Shown piece by piece: positions 49,356 to 58,382 of a stretch of DNA of 64,000 bases (the stretch's first letter is position 1; the number at the start of each line of letters is the position of its first letter). The notes under the pieces were generated by a model that saw nothing but the letters and a program-made list of their open reading frames with translations, did not search any database and was not told where the DNA came from. Both the position numbers and the translations under genes were made by a program. Source of the DNA: Plantimonas leprariae (lineage in GTDB: Bacteria > Pseudomonadota > Alphaproteobacteria > Rhizobiales > Rhizobiaceae); the NCBI RefSeq assembly GCF_008802405.1, contig NZ_VZDO01000015.1, positions 62,001 through 126,000 of the forward strand. Direction: 5' to 3'.

Positions 49356-49916
49356 GTGACGCCGGATCAGGGACGCCAGTATCTCGTCGACCGGCTCCAT
49401 GCCGTGGCAGGCGGCGACCGCGCCGCCCTGCAGGACGTTTATCGCCGGACCTCCGCGAAGCTTTTCGGCACGATCCTGCGTATCTTGCCCGACAGGGAAG
49501 AAGCGGAAGACGTGCTCCAGGAAACGTATCTCGCGGTGTGGAACAAGGCCGATCGCTTCGATGCGACGCGCGCCAGCCCGGTGACGTGGCTGGCGACCAT
49601 CGCGCGGAACCGCGCCATCGACCGGCTCCGCGCCATCGCGCCGCGGGGGCGCTCGCACGGCCCGCTGGAAGCGGCGGCCGAGATCGAGGACGGCGCGCCC
49701 GGAGCGCTGGCGGCGCTGGAAGCCGGCGACGAGGCGCGGCGGCTCGCCGGCTGTCTGGAAACGCTGGAGGAGCGGGCGAGGGGCGCCGTCGTCGCCGCAT
49801 TCTACGGCGGTCGCACCTACGAGGATCTGGCGAACAGCGGCGGCGTGCCGCTCGGCACGATGAAGAGCCTCATCCGCCGTGCCCTGATCCGGCTGAAGGG
49901 TTGCCTCGAAGCATGA
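49356..49916 (+). CDS. ECF sigma factor, RpoE/SigK-like
   Basis: The 186-residue sigma factor has region 2 (DREEAEDVLQETYLAVWNKADRFDATRASPV split by the core helix, and TWLATIARNRAIDRLR) and region 4 (YEDLANSGGVPLGTMKSLIRRALIRLKGCL). The start is GTG. The stop overlaps the next start (ATGA), and the next gene is an RskA-type anti-sigma factor, so this is a complete ECF switch. A TTGACA hexamer at 49297 in the upstream gap may be a -35 element. The signal it senses is unknown. Confidence 0.88.
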   Translation: MTPDQGRQYLVDRLHAVAGGDRAALQDVYRRTSAKLFGTILRILPDREEAEDVLQETYLAVWNKADRFDATRASPVTWLATIARNRAIDRLRAIAPRGRSHGPLEAAAEIEDGAPGALAALEAGDEARRLAGCLETLEERARGAVVAAFYGGRTYEDLANSGGVPLGTMKSLIRRALIRLKGCLEA

Positions 49917-50635
49917 GCGATACCCGGCTCCCGGACGATCTGCCCGAGGACGAGCTTCTCGCCGCCGAATACGTGCTCGGCGTGCTCGATGCCGACGAGC
50001 GGCGGCGCGTCGAGCGTCGCGCCCGCAGCGATGGGGCGCTGCAGCGCCGGATCGAGGCCTGGGAGCACCGCTTCGCGCCGATGCTGGCGGACGAGAGGGA
50101 GGAAGCGCCGCCCGCGACCACTTGGGATGCGGTTGAGACGCAGCTCGACCGCATGATCCGTTTCCGGTCGCCGGCGGCCGCGCCGTCCGCGTCCGCACGC
50201 GGCGTCTCGCGCCTGTGGAAATGGTTCGGCCTCGGCTCCTTCGGTCTGCTCGCCGCGAGCCTCGCCATGCTCTTCGTGGTAACGCAGCCGCGCGTCGGCC
50301 CGCCGTCGCTCGCCGCGGTGATCGCGCCGGAAGGCGGCGCGGCGCTCTATGCCGCGGTGATCGATCCGCGCACCTCCCGCGCGACGCTGATCCCGGTTTC
50401 GGCCGGCGCCGACGCCGCCCATTCGAACGAGCTCTGGCTGATCGGTGCGGACGGGACGCCGCGCTCCCTCGGCCTCCTGCCGACGGAAGGGCCGGCAGAG
50501 GTCGTCGTCGCGCCCGAACTCCTTGTCGGCGGCGGCGGCGCGGCGCTTGCCGTATCGCGCGAGCCGCCCGGCGGCTCCCCGACCGGCAAGCCCACCGGTC
50601 CCGTGATCGGCGTCGGCCAGCTCCGGCGGATCTGA
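49913..50635 (+). CDS. RskA-type anti-sigma factor
   Basis: The 240-residue protein has an N-terminal anti-sigma helix bundle (LAAEYVLGVLDADERRRVERR), a single membrane helix near residue 105 (WFGLGSFGLLAASLAMLFVV) and a periplasmic RskA domain (LYAAVIDPRTSRATLIPVSA, LWLIGADGTPRSLGLL). It should sequester the sigma factor encoded just upstream until a periplasmic signal triggers release. The ATGA overlap supports equal expression. No zinc-binding HxxxCxxC motif is seen, as usual in this class. Confidence 0.88.
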   Translation: MSDTRLPDDLPEDELLAAEYVLGVLDADERRRVERRARSDGALQRRIEAWEHRFAPMLADEREEAPPATTWDAVETQLDRMIRFRSPAAAPSASARGVSRLWKWFGLGSFGLLAASLAMLFVVTQPRVGPPSLAAVIAPEGGAALYAAVIDPRTSRATLIPVSAGADAAHSNELWLIGADGTPRSLGLLPTEGPAEVVVAPELLVGGGGAALAVSREPPGGSPTGKPTGPVIGVGQLRRI

Positions 50636-50693
50636 GGCGACGGCGGCGCCACGCGGTTGAGCGCGCCGCGGCGCCGCCCTACTGTCGCAGGCG

Positions 50694-50852
50694 ATGGGCA
50701 AGCTCCTCTCGATTCTCCTCGTCCTCGCCGTTCTGGTGCAACTCGTCCGACCGTTGGGGCTGCCGGGGCTGGAGCGACGGGCGGACGCCTGGAAGATCGC
50801 CATCGGGGCTATCCTCCTCTTCGGCCTCGCCGTGTTCATCCGGCCGGAATAG
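50694..50852 (+). CDS. Tiny membrane protein (52 aa)
   Basis: The frame opens ATGGGCAAGCTC and encodes 52 residues with two hydrophobic helices (LLSILLVLAVLVQLVRPLGL and IAIGAILLFGLAVFI). Short size and helix pattern resemble small rhizobial membrane proteins of unknown function. It lies between the anti-sigma gene and murA. The ribosome binding site is weak. The call rests on codon pattern and topology. Confidence 0.55.
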   Translation: MGKLLSILLVLAVLVQLVRPLGLPGLERRADAWKIAIGAILLFGLAVFIRPE

Positions 50853-50873
50853 CGGCAGGCTCCGCCGCTCCGT

Positions 50874-50900
50874 TTGAACCATCCGCCCCGCTGGTATAGA
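50874..50900 (+). promoter_or_regulatory. Candidate promoter for murA
   Basis: TTGAAC (4 of 6) and TATAGA (4 of 6) are spaced by 15 bases, which is short. The pair is 50 bases before the murA ATG. Confidence 0.4.
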
Positions 50901-50950
50901 GCGTCATCTTTCGACGACGGGGCTTCCCGGTCGCTCTGGACGGGAAGATC

Positions 50951-52240
50951 ATGGATCGCATTCGCATCAAGGGCGGCAACCGGCTCGTCGGCACCATCCC
51001 GATCTCGGGCGCGAAGAACGCCGCGCTGCCGCTGATGATCGCCTCGCTCCTGACCGACGACACCCTGACGCTGGAGAACGTGCCGCATCTGGCCGACGTC
51101 GAGCAACTGATCCGCATCCTCGGCAACCACGGCGTCGACTATGCCGTCTCCGGCAAGCGCATCGGGCAGAGCGGCACGAGCGGCCGGACGATCCACTTCA
51201 CCGCGCGCACCATCATCGACACGACCGCGCCCTACGAGCTCGTTTCCAAGATGCGGGCGAGCTTCTGGGTGATCGGGCCGCTGCTCGCCCGCATGCATCA
51301 GGCGCGCGTGTCGCTGCCGGGCGGCTGCGCCATCGGCACGCGGCCCGTCGACCTGTTCATCGAGGGCTTGCAGGCGCTTGGCGCCTCGATCGACATCGAG
51401 AACGGCTACGTCGCGGCGTCCGCCAAGGGAGGCTTGCGAGGGGCGCGCTACCGCTTCCCGAAAGTGTCGGTCGGCGCGACCCACGTCCTGATGATGGCCG
51501 CCTCGCTGGCGAAGGGCGAGACCGTGATCGAGAACGCCGCGCGCGAGCCGGAAGTGGCGGACCTCGCCGAATGCCTGAACGCGATGGGCGCGAAGATCGA
51601 AGGCGCGGGCACGTCGACGATTCGTATCCAGGGCGTCGAGGCACTGTCCGGCGCGCGCCACCGCGTCCTGCCGGACCGGATCGAGACCGGCACCTACGCC
51701 ATGGCGGTGGCGATGACCGGCGGCGACGTGACACTGGAGAACACCCGCGCCGACCTTCTGGAGAAGGCGCTCGACGCGCTGCGCGAGGCAGGGGCCGCAG
51801 TGGAACCGGTCGCGAACGGCATCCGTGTTTCCCGCAACGGCGCGGCGCTTCGGCCGGTCGACGTCGTGACCGACCCGTTTCCGGGCTTTCCGACCGACCT
51901 TCAGGCGCAGTTCATGGCGCTGATGACGCGGGCCGAGGGCACATCGCAGATCACCGAGACGATCTTCGAGAACCGCTTCATGCATGTGCAGGAGCTCGCC
52001 CGGCTCGGCGCGCGCATCTCGCTCGCCGGACAGGTTGCGCGGATCGAAGGCGTGCCGCGGCTCGCCGGAGCGCCGGTGATGGCGACGGACCTGCGCGCTT
52101 CCGTGTCGCTGGTGATCGCCGGTCTCGTGGCGGAAGGCGAGACCGTGGTGAACCGCGTCTACCATCTCGATCGCGGCTTCGAGCGGCTGGAGGAGAAGCT
52201 CGGCAACTGCGGCGCCGAGATCGAACGCCTGTCCAGCTGA
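50951..52240 (+). CDS. murA: UDP-N-acetylglucosamine 1-carboxyvinyltransferase
   Basis: The 429-residue enzyme catalyses the first committed step of peptidoglycan synthesis, adding enolpyruvate to UDP-GlcNAc. The start has [20 protein letters not shown], and the active-site Cys is in [15 protein letters not shown], so fosfomycin sensitivity would be expected at this residue. [20 protein letters not shown] and [18 protein letters not shown] are other conserved segments. The length matches the family. It stands 188 bases before infA. Confidence 0.97.
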   Translation: MDRIRIKGGNRLVGTIPISGAKNAALPLMIASLLTDDTLTLENVPHLADVEQLIRILGNHGVDYAVSGKRIGQSGTSGRTIHFTARTIIDTTAPYELVSKMRASFWVIGPLLARMHQARVSLPGGCAIGTRPVDLFIEGLQALGASIDIENGYVAASAKGGLRGARYRFPKVSVGATHVLMMAASLAKGETVIENAAREPEVADLAECLNAMGAKIEGAGTSTIRIQGVEALSGARHRVLPDRIETGTYAMAVAMTGGDVTLENTRADLLEKALDALREAGAAVEPVANGIRVSRNGAALRPVDVVTDPFPGFPTDLQAQFMALMTRAEGTSQITETIFENRFMHVQELARLGARISLAGQVARIEGVPRLAGAPVMATDLRASVSLVIAGLVAEGETVVNRVYHLDRGFERLEEKLGNCGAEIERLSS

Positions 52241-52428
52241 CGGACGGCGGCTCCCTTGCCAAAGGCGGGGAGGAAGCCGATTTAAGGCGCTCCCCATCGC
52301 CGCGCGCCTTGCTTTTTCGCCGGGAAGCGCCGATGGAGGGCCGCTTTACCCGATAGATTTGGCCGAAAGGGACCGGCCGGCGATCGCGGAACGCTGGAAG
52401 AGCGGCGCCGCGCCATGAAGGATCATCG

Positions 52429-52647
52429 ATGCCGAAAGAAGAAGTTCTCGAGTTTCCGGGCACCGTGACCGAGCTTTTGCCGAACGCGACGTTCCGGATC
52501 AAGCTCGAGAACGACCACGAGATCATCGCCCACACTGCCGGGCGCATGCGCAAGAACCGCATCCGCGTGCTCACCGGCGACAAGGTGCTCGTGGAAATGA
52601 CGCCCTACGACCTCACGAAGGGCCGAATCACCTACCGCTTCAAGTAG
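52429..52647 (+). CDS. infA: Translation initiation factor IF-1
   Basis: The 72-residue OB-fold protein ([19 protein letters not shown] ... [16 protein letters not shown]) is full length. It binds the A site of the 30S subunit during initiation. It is followed after 4 bases by maf, the usual alphaproteobacterial order infA-maf-yacG. Full conservation leaves little doubt. Confidence 0.98.
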   Translation: MPKEEVLEFPGTVTELLPNATFRIKLENDHEIIAHTAGRMRKNRIRVLTGDKVLVEMTPYDLTKGRITYRFK

Positions 52648-52651
52648 GGCG

Positions 52652-53311
52652 ATGGCTTCGCGCAAGACGAGCCCGCGCTTGGTGCTCGCGTCAGGCTCGC
52701 CGCGGCGCCTGGAACTGCTCGCCCAGGCGGGCATCGTGCCCGAGCAACTGCTTCCTGCCGATGTCGACGAGACGCCCGAGCGCTCCGAGCATCCGCGCTC
52801 GCTCGCCAAACGGCTCTGCCGGCAGAAGGCCGACCGCGCCCGCCAGGTGCTGGAGGAGCGCGGCGAGGCGGAGAACCGCATCGTGCTCGCCGCCGACACG
52901 GTGGTCGCGGTCGGGCGCCAGATCGTGCCGAAGGCCGAGCTGCGCGACGATGCGATGGCGAACCTGCGCATTCTGTCCGGCCGCGCCCATCGCGTTTTCA
53001 CCGGCATCTGCGTGATCGGTCCGTCCTCCGAGCGCCACCACATGCGGCTCGTGGAAACGCGGGTGCGGTTCAAGCGCCTGTCGCGCGAGGATATCGACAG
53101 CTACATCGCCTCCGGCGAATGGCGCGGCAAGGCCGGCGGCTATGCGATCCAGGGGCTCGCGGGGCGCTTCGTGGTCCGCCTCGTCGGCTCCTACACCAAC
53201 GTCGTCGGCCTGCCGCTCTACGAGACGGTGTCGCTGCTCGGCGGTCAGGGGCTCGACATCCACGGCGGGCTCGTGGTCGACGAGACGGCGCCGGAGCCGG
53301 CGGCGACATGA
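52652..53311 (+). CDS. maf: Maf-family nucleoside triphosphate pyrophosphatase
   Basis: The 219-residue protein has the motif [19 protein letters not shown] (Ser-x-Arg-Arg at the active site), [16 protein letters not shown] and [18 protein letters not shown]. Maf proteins hydrolyse noncanonical or modified NTPs and were first linked to septum formation. It lies between infA and yacG; its stop overlaps yacG as ATGA, so the two are coupled. Confidence 0.95.
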   Translation: MASRKTSPRLVLASGSPRRLELLAQAGIVPEQLLPADVDETPERSEHPRSLAKRLCRQKADRARQVLEERGEAENRIVLAADTVVAVGRQIVPKAELRDDAMANLRILSGRAHRVFTGICVIGPSSERHHMRLVETRVRFKRLSREDIDSYIASGEWRGKAGGYAIQGLAGRFVVRLVGSYTNVVGLPLYETVSLLGGQGLDIHGGLVVDETAPEPAAT

Positions 53312-53505
53312 GCGGCACCGTGACGCCGCTGCGGCCGAAACGCGAATGCCCGGAATGCGGGCGTCCGTCGGACCGGGCGAGCTATCCGTTCTGCTCGCCG
53401 CGCTGCAAGGCGGTGGATCTGAATCGCTGGCTGTCGGGCTCCTACGTCATTCCCGGCCCGGACGACGAGACGCCGTCGTCCGACGACGGCAGCGGCGAGC
53501 GCTGA
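53308..53505 (+). CDS. yacG: DNA gyrase inhibitor YacG
   Basis: The 65-residue zinc protein has four Cys ligands in ECPECGR and FCSPRCK, followed by the YacG core [14 protein letters not shown] and an acidic tail. E. coli YacG binds GyrB and inhibits gyrase. It is the last gene of the infA-maf-yacG unit. It converges with the transglutaminase-like gene, leaving 3 bases between their stops. Confidence 0.95.
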   Translation: MSGTVTPLRPKRECPECGRPSDRASYPFCSPRCKAVDLNRWLSGSYVIPGPDDETPSSDDGSGER

Positions 53506-53508
53506 GCC

Positions 53509-54129
53509 TTACTTCCGCAACGCGCCGACCGCGACGTCGCCGTCGCCAACCACCGCCAGCCAGATGTTCGGATCGGTGCTGCTCTGCCGCTTGACGAAAG
53601 TATAGCTCGTCTCGTTCCACGGGCGGACGCGGCGGTCGAGGTTGTCGAGAATGAAATCCCCCTCGGAGGTGCGGACCGTCAGCACCGCGTGGCCTTCGCC
53701 GTTGCGCTTCCTCACCACCGTCATGAGGAGGTCGCCGAGCGGAACCCCGGCCGCATGCAGGTCGCGCCGCTTGTCGAGCGCGAAGTCCTCGCAGTCGCCC
53801 TTGGTCGTCGCGTAGGTCCAGCGTTCCTCCACCCCGTAGAGTTCACGATCGGTCACCGGTTTGATCTCGGCGTTGACCCGGTCGTTCACGCCGGAAAGGA
53901 GCGCCAGGAACTTCGCCGTCGCCTCGCGCGGCGTGGTGTCGAGGCTCGCCATTCCCGAAGTCCGGCAGTCGTCGGCGTTCTCGTGGCAGAACATGATCCA
54001 GCCGATGGGCGTCGTGGTCATCGATCCAACCGGCATCGAAGCGGTAACGTCGGTCGCAGCGGCCGCGGCGGTGGCAGCCGAAATCAGACAAAGCGACAGC
54101 GCCAGTGCGGCGCGAGATGCGCGGCCCAT
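53509..54129 (-). CDS. Exported transglutaminase-like cysteine proteinase (BTLCP family)
   Basis: The 206-residue protein has a signal peptide (AALALSLCLISAATAAAAA), then the BTLCP domain with Cys in TTKGDCEDFALDKRRDL, His in GEGHAVLTVRT and Asp in GDFILDNLDRRV. Related proteins (LapG-like) cut surface adhesins in response to c-di-GMP; others have no known target. No LapD-like partner is nearby. The candidate promoter upstream has a perfect TTGACA. Confidence 0.9.
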   Translation of the reverse strand: MGRASRAALALSLCLISAATAAAAATDVTASMPVGSMTTTPIGWIMFCHENADDCRTSGMASLDTTPREATAKFLALLSGVNDRVNAEIKPVTDRELYGVEERWTYATTKGDCEDFALDKRRDLHAAGVPLGDLLMTVVRKRNGEGHAVLTVRTSEGDFILDNLDRRVRPWNETSYTFVKRQSSTDPNIWLAVVGDGDVAVGALRK

Positions 54130-54431
54130 TCCCCATTCCCCTCTCGCCGCCCCCGGCGATGATATCGGATTACGGGGGGATCGTGGGTGCAATGCGGAAA
54201 GCTGTCAACGCTCGTTAACTTCTTCCCCGGTCGCGAACCCGCCGGAACTTTGAGCAGGGCTTGCGTCGTGCCTCGTGGATAGCAGGCTCCGGCTTGGCGC
54301 GATGGCCGTGTTGCGCGGCGAAAACCATTGCCCGGCAAAGCTTTAGCGAATCGGTTCCAGGCGTTGTTGCCGGGAGGTCACATCAAATCAATGAACACTT
54401 CGGCCGCGGGAACAAAATTTGGCTAACCGCT
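54130..54431. other. 302-base intergenic region
   Basis: This holds the promoter of the BTLCP gene near 54180-54208. The rest, 54209-54431, is relatively AT-rich, lies downstream of the alpha/beta-hydrolase and shows no convincing gene or terminator hairpin. Confidence 0.6.
54180..54208 (-). promoter_or_regulatory. Candidate sigma-70 promoter of the BTLCP gene
   Basis: On the reverse strand a perfect TTGACA (54208-54203) is followed after 17 bases by CACGAT (3 of 6). The predicted transcript start lies about 43 bases upstream of the start codon. Confidence 0.55.
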
Positions 54432-55208
54432 TCAAGCCTGCGCGATCAGGCTGCTCAGCGCTCGCTCCACGCGTTCGAGGTCCTCGGGTCGCGACAGGCG
54501 GTGATCGCCGTCTGGCACGAGGGTCACCGTCAGGCCGTCGCTCGGCAGCAGCGCCGCGAGTTCCAGCGCATGCGCGAACGGCACGTCCGGATCGGCCTGG
54601 CCCTGGATGATGTGGACTGGGCAGCCGACGTGGATCGGTCCGGTCATCACGAGGTTCTCTCGGCCGTCTTCGATCAGCGCCTTCGTATAGATGTTCGGCG
54701 CTTCGGAATATTCGGACGGCTCGGAGATGAAGCCCTGGCGCTCCAGCTCGGCCAGATGCTCGGGGCCGAGTTGCGGCAGGAGCAGGCGCTCGGTGAAGTC
54801 GGGCGCGGGCGCGAGGAGCAGCATGCCGGCGAGCCGGGCGCCGAGACGGGGCGCGAGGAGGAGGGCGATCCAGGCGCCCATCGACGAGCCAACGAGGACG
54901 AGCGGACCCTCGGCGGCCTGCGCCGCGACCGCGGCCTCGGCGTCGTCCCGCCAGCTCCCGATTGTGCCGTCCTCGAAGCGGCCGTCCGATTCGCCGTGGC
55001 CCGAATAATCGAAGCGGAGGAAGGCGAGCCCGTTCGCCCGCGCGAAGGCGTCCAGCCGCTCGGCCTTGGTGCCGCGCATGTCGGAGCGGTAGCCGCCGAG
55101 CCAGACCACCGTCGGCGGCGCGCCCTCGGCGGTCCGGCAGGCGATGCGGCGCTCGGAACCGGCCGGTCCGTGGCGAAGGAACTGCGGGGAGGGGAAGGAA
55201 GCGTCCAC
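54432..55208 (-). CDS. Alpha/beta-hydrolase (ABHD10-like serine hydrolase)
   Basis: The 258-residue protein has the oxyanion motif VVWLGGYRSDMRGTKAERL, the nucleophile elbow VGSSMGAWIAL, an Asp near IIQGQADPDVPF and the His of PDGDHRLSRPEDL. The opening and the SxMxG-type elbow resemble ABHD10/mycophenolic-acid-glucuronide-esterase-like proteins. It is often found upstream of and divergent from infC in Hyphomicrobiales, as here. The physiological substrate is unknown. Confidence 0.85.
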   Translation of the reverse strand: MDASFPSPQFLRHGPAGSERRIACRTAEGAPPTVVWLGGYRSDMRGTKAERLDAFARANGLAFLRFDYSGHGESDGRFEDGTIGSWRDDAEAAVAAQAAEGPLVLVGSSMGAWIALLLAPRLGARLAGMLLLAPAPDFTERLLLPQLGPEHLAELERQGFISEPSEYSEAPNIYTKALIEDGRENLVMTGPIHVGCPVHIIQGQADPDVPFAHALELAALLPSDGLTVTLVPDGDHRLSRPEDLERVERALSSLIAQA

Positions 55209-55437
55209 GGAACCTGCCGTCTTCTGCGAAACTTTAAGGCCTTGCGTTCTCGTAAGGTGAATTCGCGTTTTCCTCGTGCTATATCAAGCAGGACGCAGAC
55301 TCGACATGCCGACGCTGTTCCCGTCCGGCGGCTTTCGCCGCCCCGCGATCCGGGAGCTTCGCCGGCAATGGAAGCCGGCGTTCGCGGCTTGGAATCGCCG
55401 CGATCCGCATTTTCGTCAACAGCTGGAGTAGACAGCC

Positions 55438-55980
55438 ATTCGCAGACCGTTCCGCGCCGCCCCCGTCGTGAAGGAAGGACCGCGCTCCAATCGCGAGATT
55501 CGCATCCCCTTCGTGCAACTCATCGACGTCGAGGGCAAGAATCTTGGCCAGACGCCGACCGCCGACGCCCTCGCCATGGCGGAAGAGGCCGGGCTCGATC
55601 TCGTGGAGATCGTGCCGAACGCCAATCCGCCGGTGTGCAAGATCCTCGACCTCGGCAAGCTGAAATACGAGGGGCAGAAGAAGGCGTCCGAGCAGCGCAA
55701 GCGTCAGAAGGTCATCGAGGTCAAGGAGATCAAGATGCGCCCGAACATCGACGACCACGACTACGAGACGAAGATGAAGGCCGTGCGCCGCTTCTTCGAG
55801 GAGGGCGACAAGGTCAAGGTGACGCTGCGCTTCCGCGGCCGCGAGATGGCGCACCAGGAACTCGGCATGGAACTCCTCAACCGCGTCCGCGAGGAAACGG
55901 CCGAGTTGTCGAAGGTCGAGGCCGAGCCGAAGCTCGAAGGCCGGCAGATGATGATGGTGCTGGCCCCGCGCCCGCACTGA
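55438..55980 (+). CDS. infC: Translation initiation factor IF-3 with ATT start codon
   Basis: The 180-residue factor is read from ATT at 55438. GGAG lies 9 bases upstream, and the frame from there gives [20 protein letters not shown], the conserved N-terminus of rhizobial IF-3. Starting at the next GTG (55468) would lose ten conserved residues. AUU initiation is known for infC in E. coli and permits autoregulation, since IF-3 itself discriminates against noncanonical starts. The N-domain covers residues 1-80 and the C-domain 95-178 ([20 protein letters not shown]). It begins the infC-rpmI-rplT-pheS-pheT set. Confidence 0.93.
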   Translation: MRRPFRAAPVVKEGPRSNREIRIPFVQLIDVEGKNLGQTPTADALAMAEEAGLDLVEIVPNANPPVCKILDLGKLKYEGQKKASEQRKRQKVIEVKEIKMRPNIDDHDYETKMKAVRRFFEEGDKVKVTLRFRGREMAHQELGMELLNRVREETAELSKVEAEPKLEGRQMMMVLAPRPH

Positions 55981-56161
55981 TCCGCGCGGCTTGCCTGCCG
56001 GCGATTTTTCGGCCATAGACCGCCCGTCAACGGAGCCGGCCGGCAGGGCATGCCGAGCCGGCTCGAAATGCTGTCCGCGATCTTGGGTCCTTTCGGGCTT
56101 TGGAATGGCGCTGCCGCTCCGGCGGTCGGTGCCCCGCGGCGTCCTCGTTCAGGAGAGCCAA

Positions 56162-56362
56162 ATGCCCAAGATGAAGACCAAGTCGGCGGCCAAGAAGCGC
56201 TTCCGCTTCACCGCCAACGGCCACGTGAAGGCCGGCCCGGCCGGCAAGCGCCACGGCATGATCAAGCGCTCCAACGACTTCATCCGCGACTCGCGCGGCA
56301 CGATGCTGCTGTCGAAGGCGGACGAGAAGATCGTCAAGGTCTACATGCCCTACGACCGTTGA
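56162..56362 (+). CDS. rpmI: 50S ribosomal protein L35
   Basis: The 66-residue basic protein begins [20 protein letters not shown] and matches L35 in full. CAGGAGAG lies just before the ATG. It follows infC after 181 bases and precedes rplT by 36, as in most bacteria. Confidence 0.98.
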   Translation: MPKMKTKSAAKKRFRFTANGHVKAGPAGKRHGMIKRSNDFIRDSRGTMLLSKADEKIVKVYMPYDR

Positions 56363-56398
56363 TCGGTCTTCGGCGTTTTTGATTAAGGAGCACCGATC

Positions 56399-56815
56399 AT
56401 GGCACGCGTGAAACGGGGCGTCACCGCCCACGCCAAGCACAAGAAGGTCCTCGAGCAGGCCAAGGGCTTCCGGGGCCGCCGCAAGAACACGATCCGCGCG
56501 GCGAAGGCCGCCGTCGACCGTTCCAAGCAGTATGCGACGCGCGACCGCCGCGTGAAGAAGCGCAACTTCCGCGCCCTCTGGATCCAGCGCATCAACGCCG
56601 GGGTCCGCGAGCACGGCCTGACCTATGCGCGCTTCATCGACGGCCTCGCCAAGAGCGGCATCGAGGTCGACCGCAAGGTCCTCTCCGACATCGCCATCCA
56701 CGAGCCGGAGGCTTTCGCGGCCCTCGTCGCGGCGGCGAAGAAGGCGCTCGACTACCTGAAGGAACAGGCGCCGAACTCCTACGAGCGCGCCGTCGGGGAA
56801 AAGCAGGCGGCCTGA
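56399..56815 (+). CDS. rplT: 50S ribosomal protein L20
   Basis: The 138-residue protein begins [20 protein letters not shown] and continues with the L20 signature ([19 protein letters not shown]). AAGGAG lies upstream. L20 binds 23S rRNA and, in E. coli, represses its own operon; no clear translational operator was identified here. It is followed by a GC-rich hairpin before pheS. A slightly long C-terminus (GEKQAA) is normal in this order. Confidence 0.98.
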   Translation: MARVKRGVTAHAKHKKVLEQAKGFRGRRKNTIRAAKAAVDRSKQYATRDRRVKKRNFRALWIQRINAGVREHGLTYARFIDGLAKSGIEVDRKVLSDIAIHEPEAFAALVAAAKKALDYLKEQAPNSYERAVGEKQAA

Positions 56816-56847
56816 CCGCTCAGCCTTTCCGTTCCGGTACGACTTCG

Positions 56848-56877
56848 AGGCCCGCCGGCTCACCGCCGCGCGGGCCT
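56848..56877 (+). terminator. Hairpin between rplT and pheS (weak terminator or attenuator)
   Basis: AGGCCCGC and GCGGGCCT form an 8-bp stem around a 14-base loop, followed by TCCGCTTTT. The T-run is interrupted, so it may reduce rather than stop read-through into pheST. No Phe-rich leader peptide is visible. Confidence 0.45.
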
Positions 56878-56968
56878 TCCGCTTTTCCGCGGGCGACTTT
56901 CCATTCCCGGGCGGCCTCTGTAGGGCTTGCCCGGCACTGACGCACATACCTTCGAGGAGACCGAACCC

Positions 56969-58051
56969 GTGACCGATCTGGACGCGCTCGAAGCGCGCTT
57001 TGCCGGGGAGATCAGCGCGGCCGGCGACGAGCCTGCGTTGGAAGCCGTGCGCCTCGCCGCGCTCGGCAAGAAGGGCGAGATATCCGAACTGATGAAGGGG
57101 CTCGGCCGGATGGCGCCGGACGAGCGCCGCGAGATGGGCCCGAGGCTGAACGGCCTGCGTGACCGCGTGGCGGAGGCCCTCTCCACCCGCCGCGAATCGC
57201 TCGCCGAAGCCGCGATCGCCGCACGGCTGGAAAGCGAGCGCCTCGACGTGACGCTGCCCGTCCGCGCGAACCCCGCTGCGCGCGGCCGCATCCACCCGAT
57301 CAGCCAGGTGATCGACGAGATCACCGCGATCTTCGCCGACATGGGCTTCGCGGTGGCGGAAGGGCCGGACATCGAGACCGACCACTACAACTTCACGGCG
57401 CTGAACTTCCCGGTCGGCCACCCGGCGCGCGAGATGCACGACACGTTCTTCCTGGCCCCCGATGCGAACGGCGAGCGCAAGGTGCTGCGCACCCACACCT
57501 CGCCCGTGCAGATCCGCACGATGGAAGCGCAAAAGCCCCCGATCCGCATCGTCATCCCCGGCAAGACCTACCGGCAGGATTCGGACGCGACGCACACCCC
57601 GATGTTCCACCAGCTCGAAGGGCTGGTGATCGACAGGACCGCGAACGTCGCCAACATGAAGTGGGTGCTGACCGAGTTCTGCCGGAGCTACTTCGAGGTG
57701 CCGGACGTCCGGATGCGGTTCCGCCCGAGCTTCTTCCCCTTCACCGAGCCCTCGATGGAGGTCGACATCCAATGCGACCGATCCGGCTCCGAAGTGCGGT
57801 TCGGCGAGGGCACGGATTGGATGGAGATCCTCGGCTGCGGCATGGTGCATCCGAACGTGCTGCGCGGCGTGGGCTTGGATCCCGACGAGTACCAGGGCTT
57901 CGCCTGGGGCATGGGCATCGACCGCATCGCCATGCTGAAATACGGCATGCCGGACCTGCGCGTCTTCTTCGAGGCGGACGTCCGCTGGCTCGAGCACTAC
58001 GGCTTCCGCCCCCTCGACGTGCCCACGCTGTTCGGAGGGCTGAGTTCTTAA
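56969..58051 (+). CDS. pheS: Phenylalanine-tRNA ligase alpha subunit
   Basis: The 360-residue catalytic subunit has a coiled-coil tRNA arm in residues 1-100 and class II motifs: motif 2 within [32 protein letters not shown], and motif 3 within [14 protein letters not shown]. The start is GTG at 56969 with GAGGAGA 9 bases upstream; a longer frame from 56927 lacks support. It should pair with pheT, but three other genes intervene over about 1.3 kb. Confidence 0.97.
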   Translation: MTDLDALEARFAGEISAAGDEPALEAVRLAALGKKGEISELMKGLGRMAPDERREMGPRLNGLRDRVAEALSTRRESLAEAAIAARLESERLDVTLPVRANPAARGRIHPISQVIDEITAIFADMGFAVAEGPDIETDHYNFTALNFPVGHPAREMHDTFFLAPDANGERKVLRTHTSPVQIRTMEAQKPPIRIVIPGKTYRQDSDATHTPMFHQLEGLVIDRTANVANMKWVLTEFCRSYFEVPDVRMRFRPSFFPFTEPSMEVDIQCDRSGSEVRFGEGTDWMEILGCGMVHPNVLRGVGLDPDEYQGFAWGMGIDRIAMLKYGMPDLRVFFEADVRWLEHYGFRPLDVPTLFGGLSS

Positions 58052-58086
58052 GAAGGCGGAATGGGCCCTGAAGTGAGGAGACGACA

Positions 58087-58371
58087 ATGGTGGCGCATGC
58101 GACAACGTTTCTCGATCAGAAAACGATTATCGAAATCGCGTGGCCTATCCTCACGGCACGGTTGGAAGAGTTCGGCGTCAACGGGTTGCTGGTAGAGGAA
58201 GAGATCGACTTCGACGGTGAGCCGATCTTGCGTCTGAATGTCGTTGTTGATCGGCCTTACACAGCACGCGCGATGATGGATGCGCGGGATGCTATCCGCG
58301 TTCAACTCCTCAAGCGAGACGATCAGCGTTCCGTCTATTTTCGTCCGATGTCCGGGCAACCGGTGAAGTAA
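58087..58371 (+). CDS. Small hypothetical protein paired with a HEPN-like gene
   Basis: The 94-residue soluble protein (FLDQKTIIEIAWPILTARLE ... DGEPILRLNVVVDRPYTARA) matches no family I recognise. It lacks the GSxARGxxxxxSDxDL-like motif of MNT nucleotidyltransferases, the usual partner of HEPN proteins. G+C content is visibly lower than in pheS and pheT. GAGGAGA lies before the ATG. It precedes the HEPN-like gene by 11 bases; the two look like an acquired pair within the pheST operon, perhaps an antitoxin and toxin. Confidence 0.65.
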   Translation: MVAHATTFLDQKTIIEIAWPILTARLEEFGVNGLLVEEEIDFDGEPILRLNVVVDRPYTARAMMDARDAIRVQLLKRDDQRSVYFRPMSGQPVK

Positions 58372-58382
58372 GACCTTACCCG

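Noticed and set aside
56816-56968. Phe-tRNA attenuator with leader peptide before pheS
   Set aside because: A hairpin is present but no short open frame with Phe codons precedes it.
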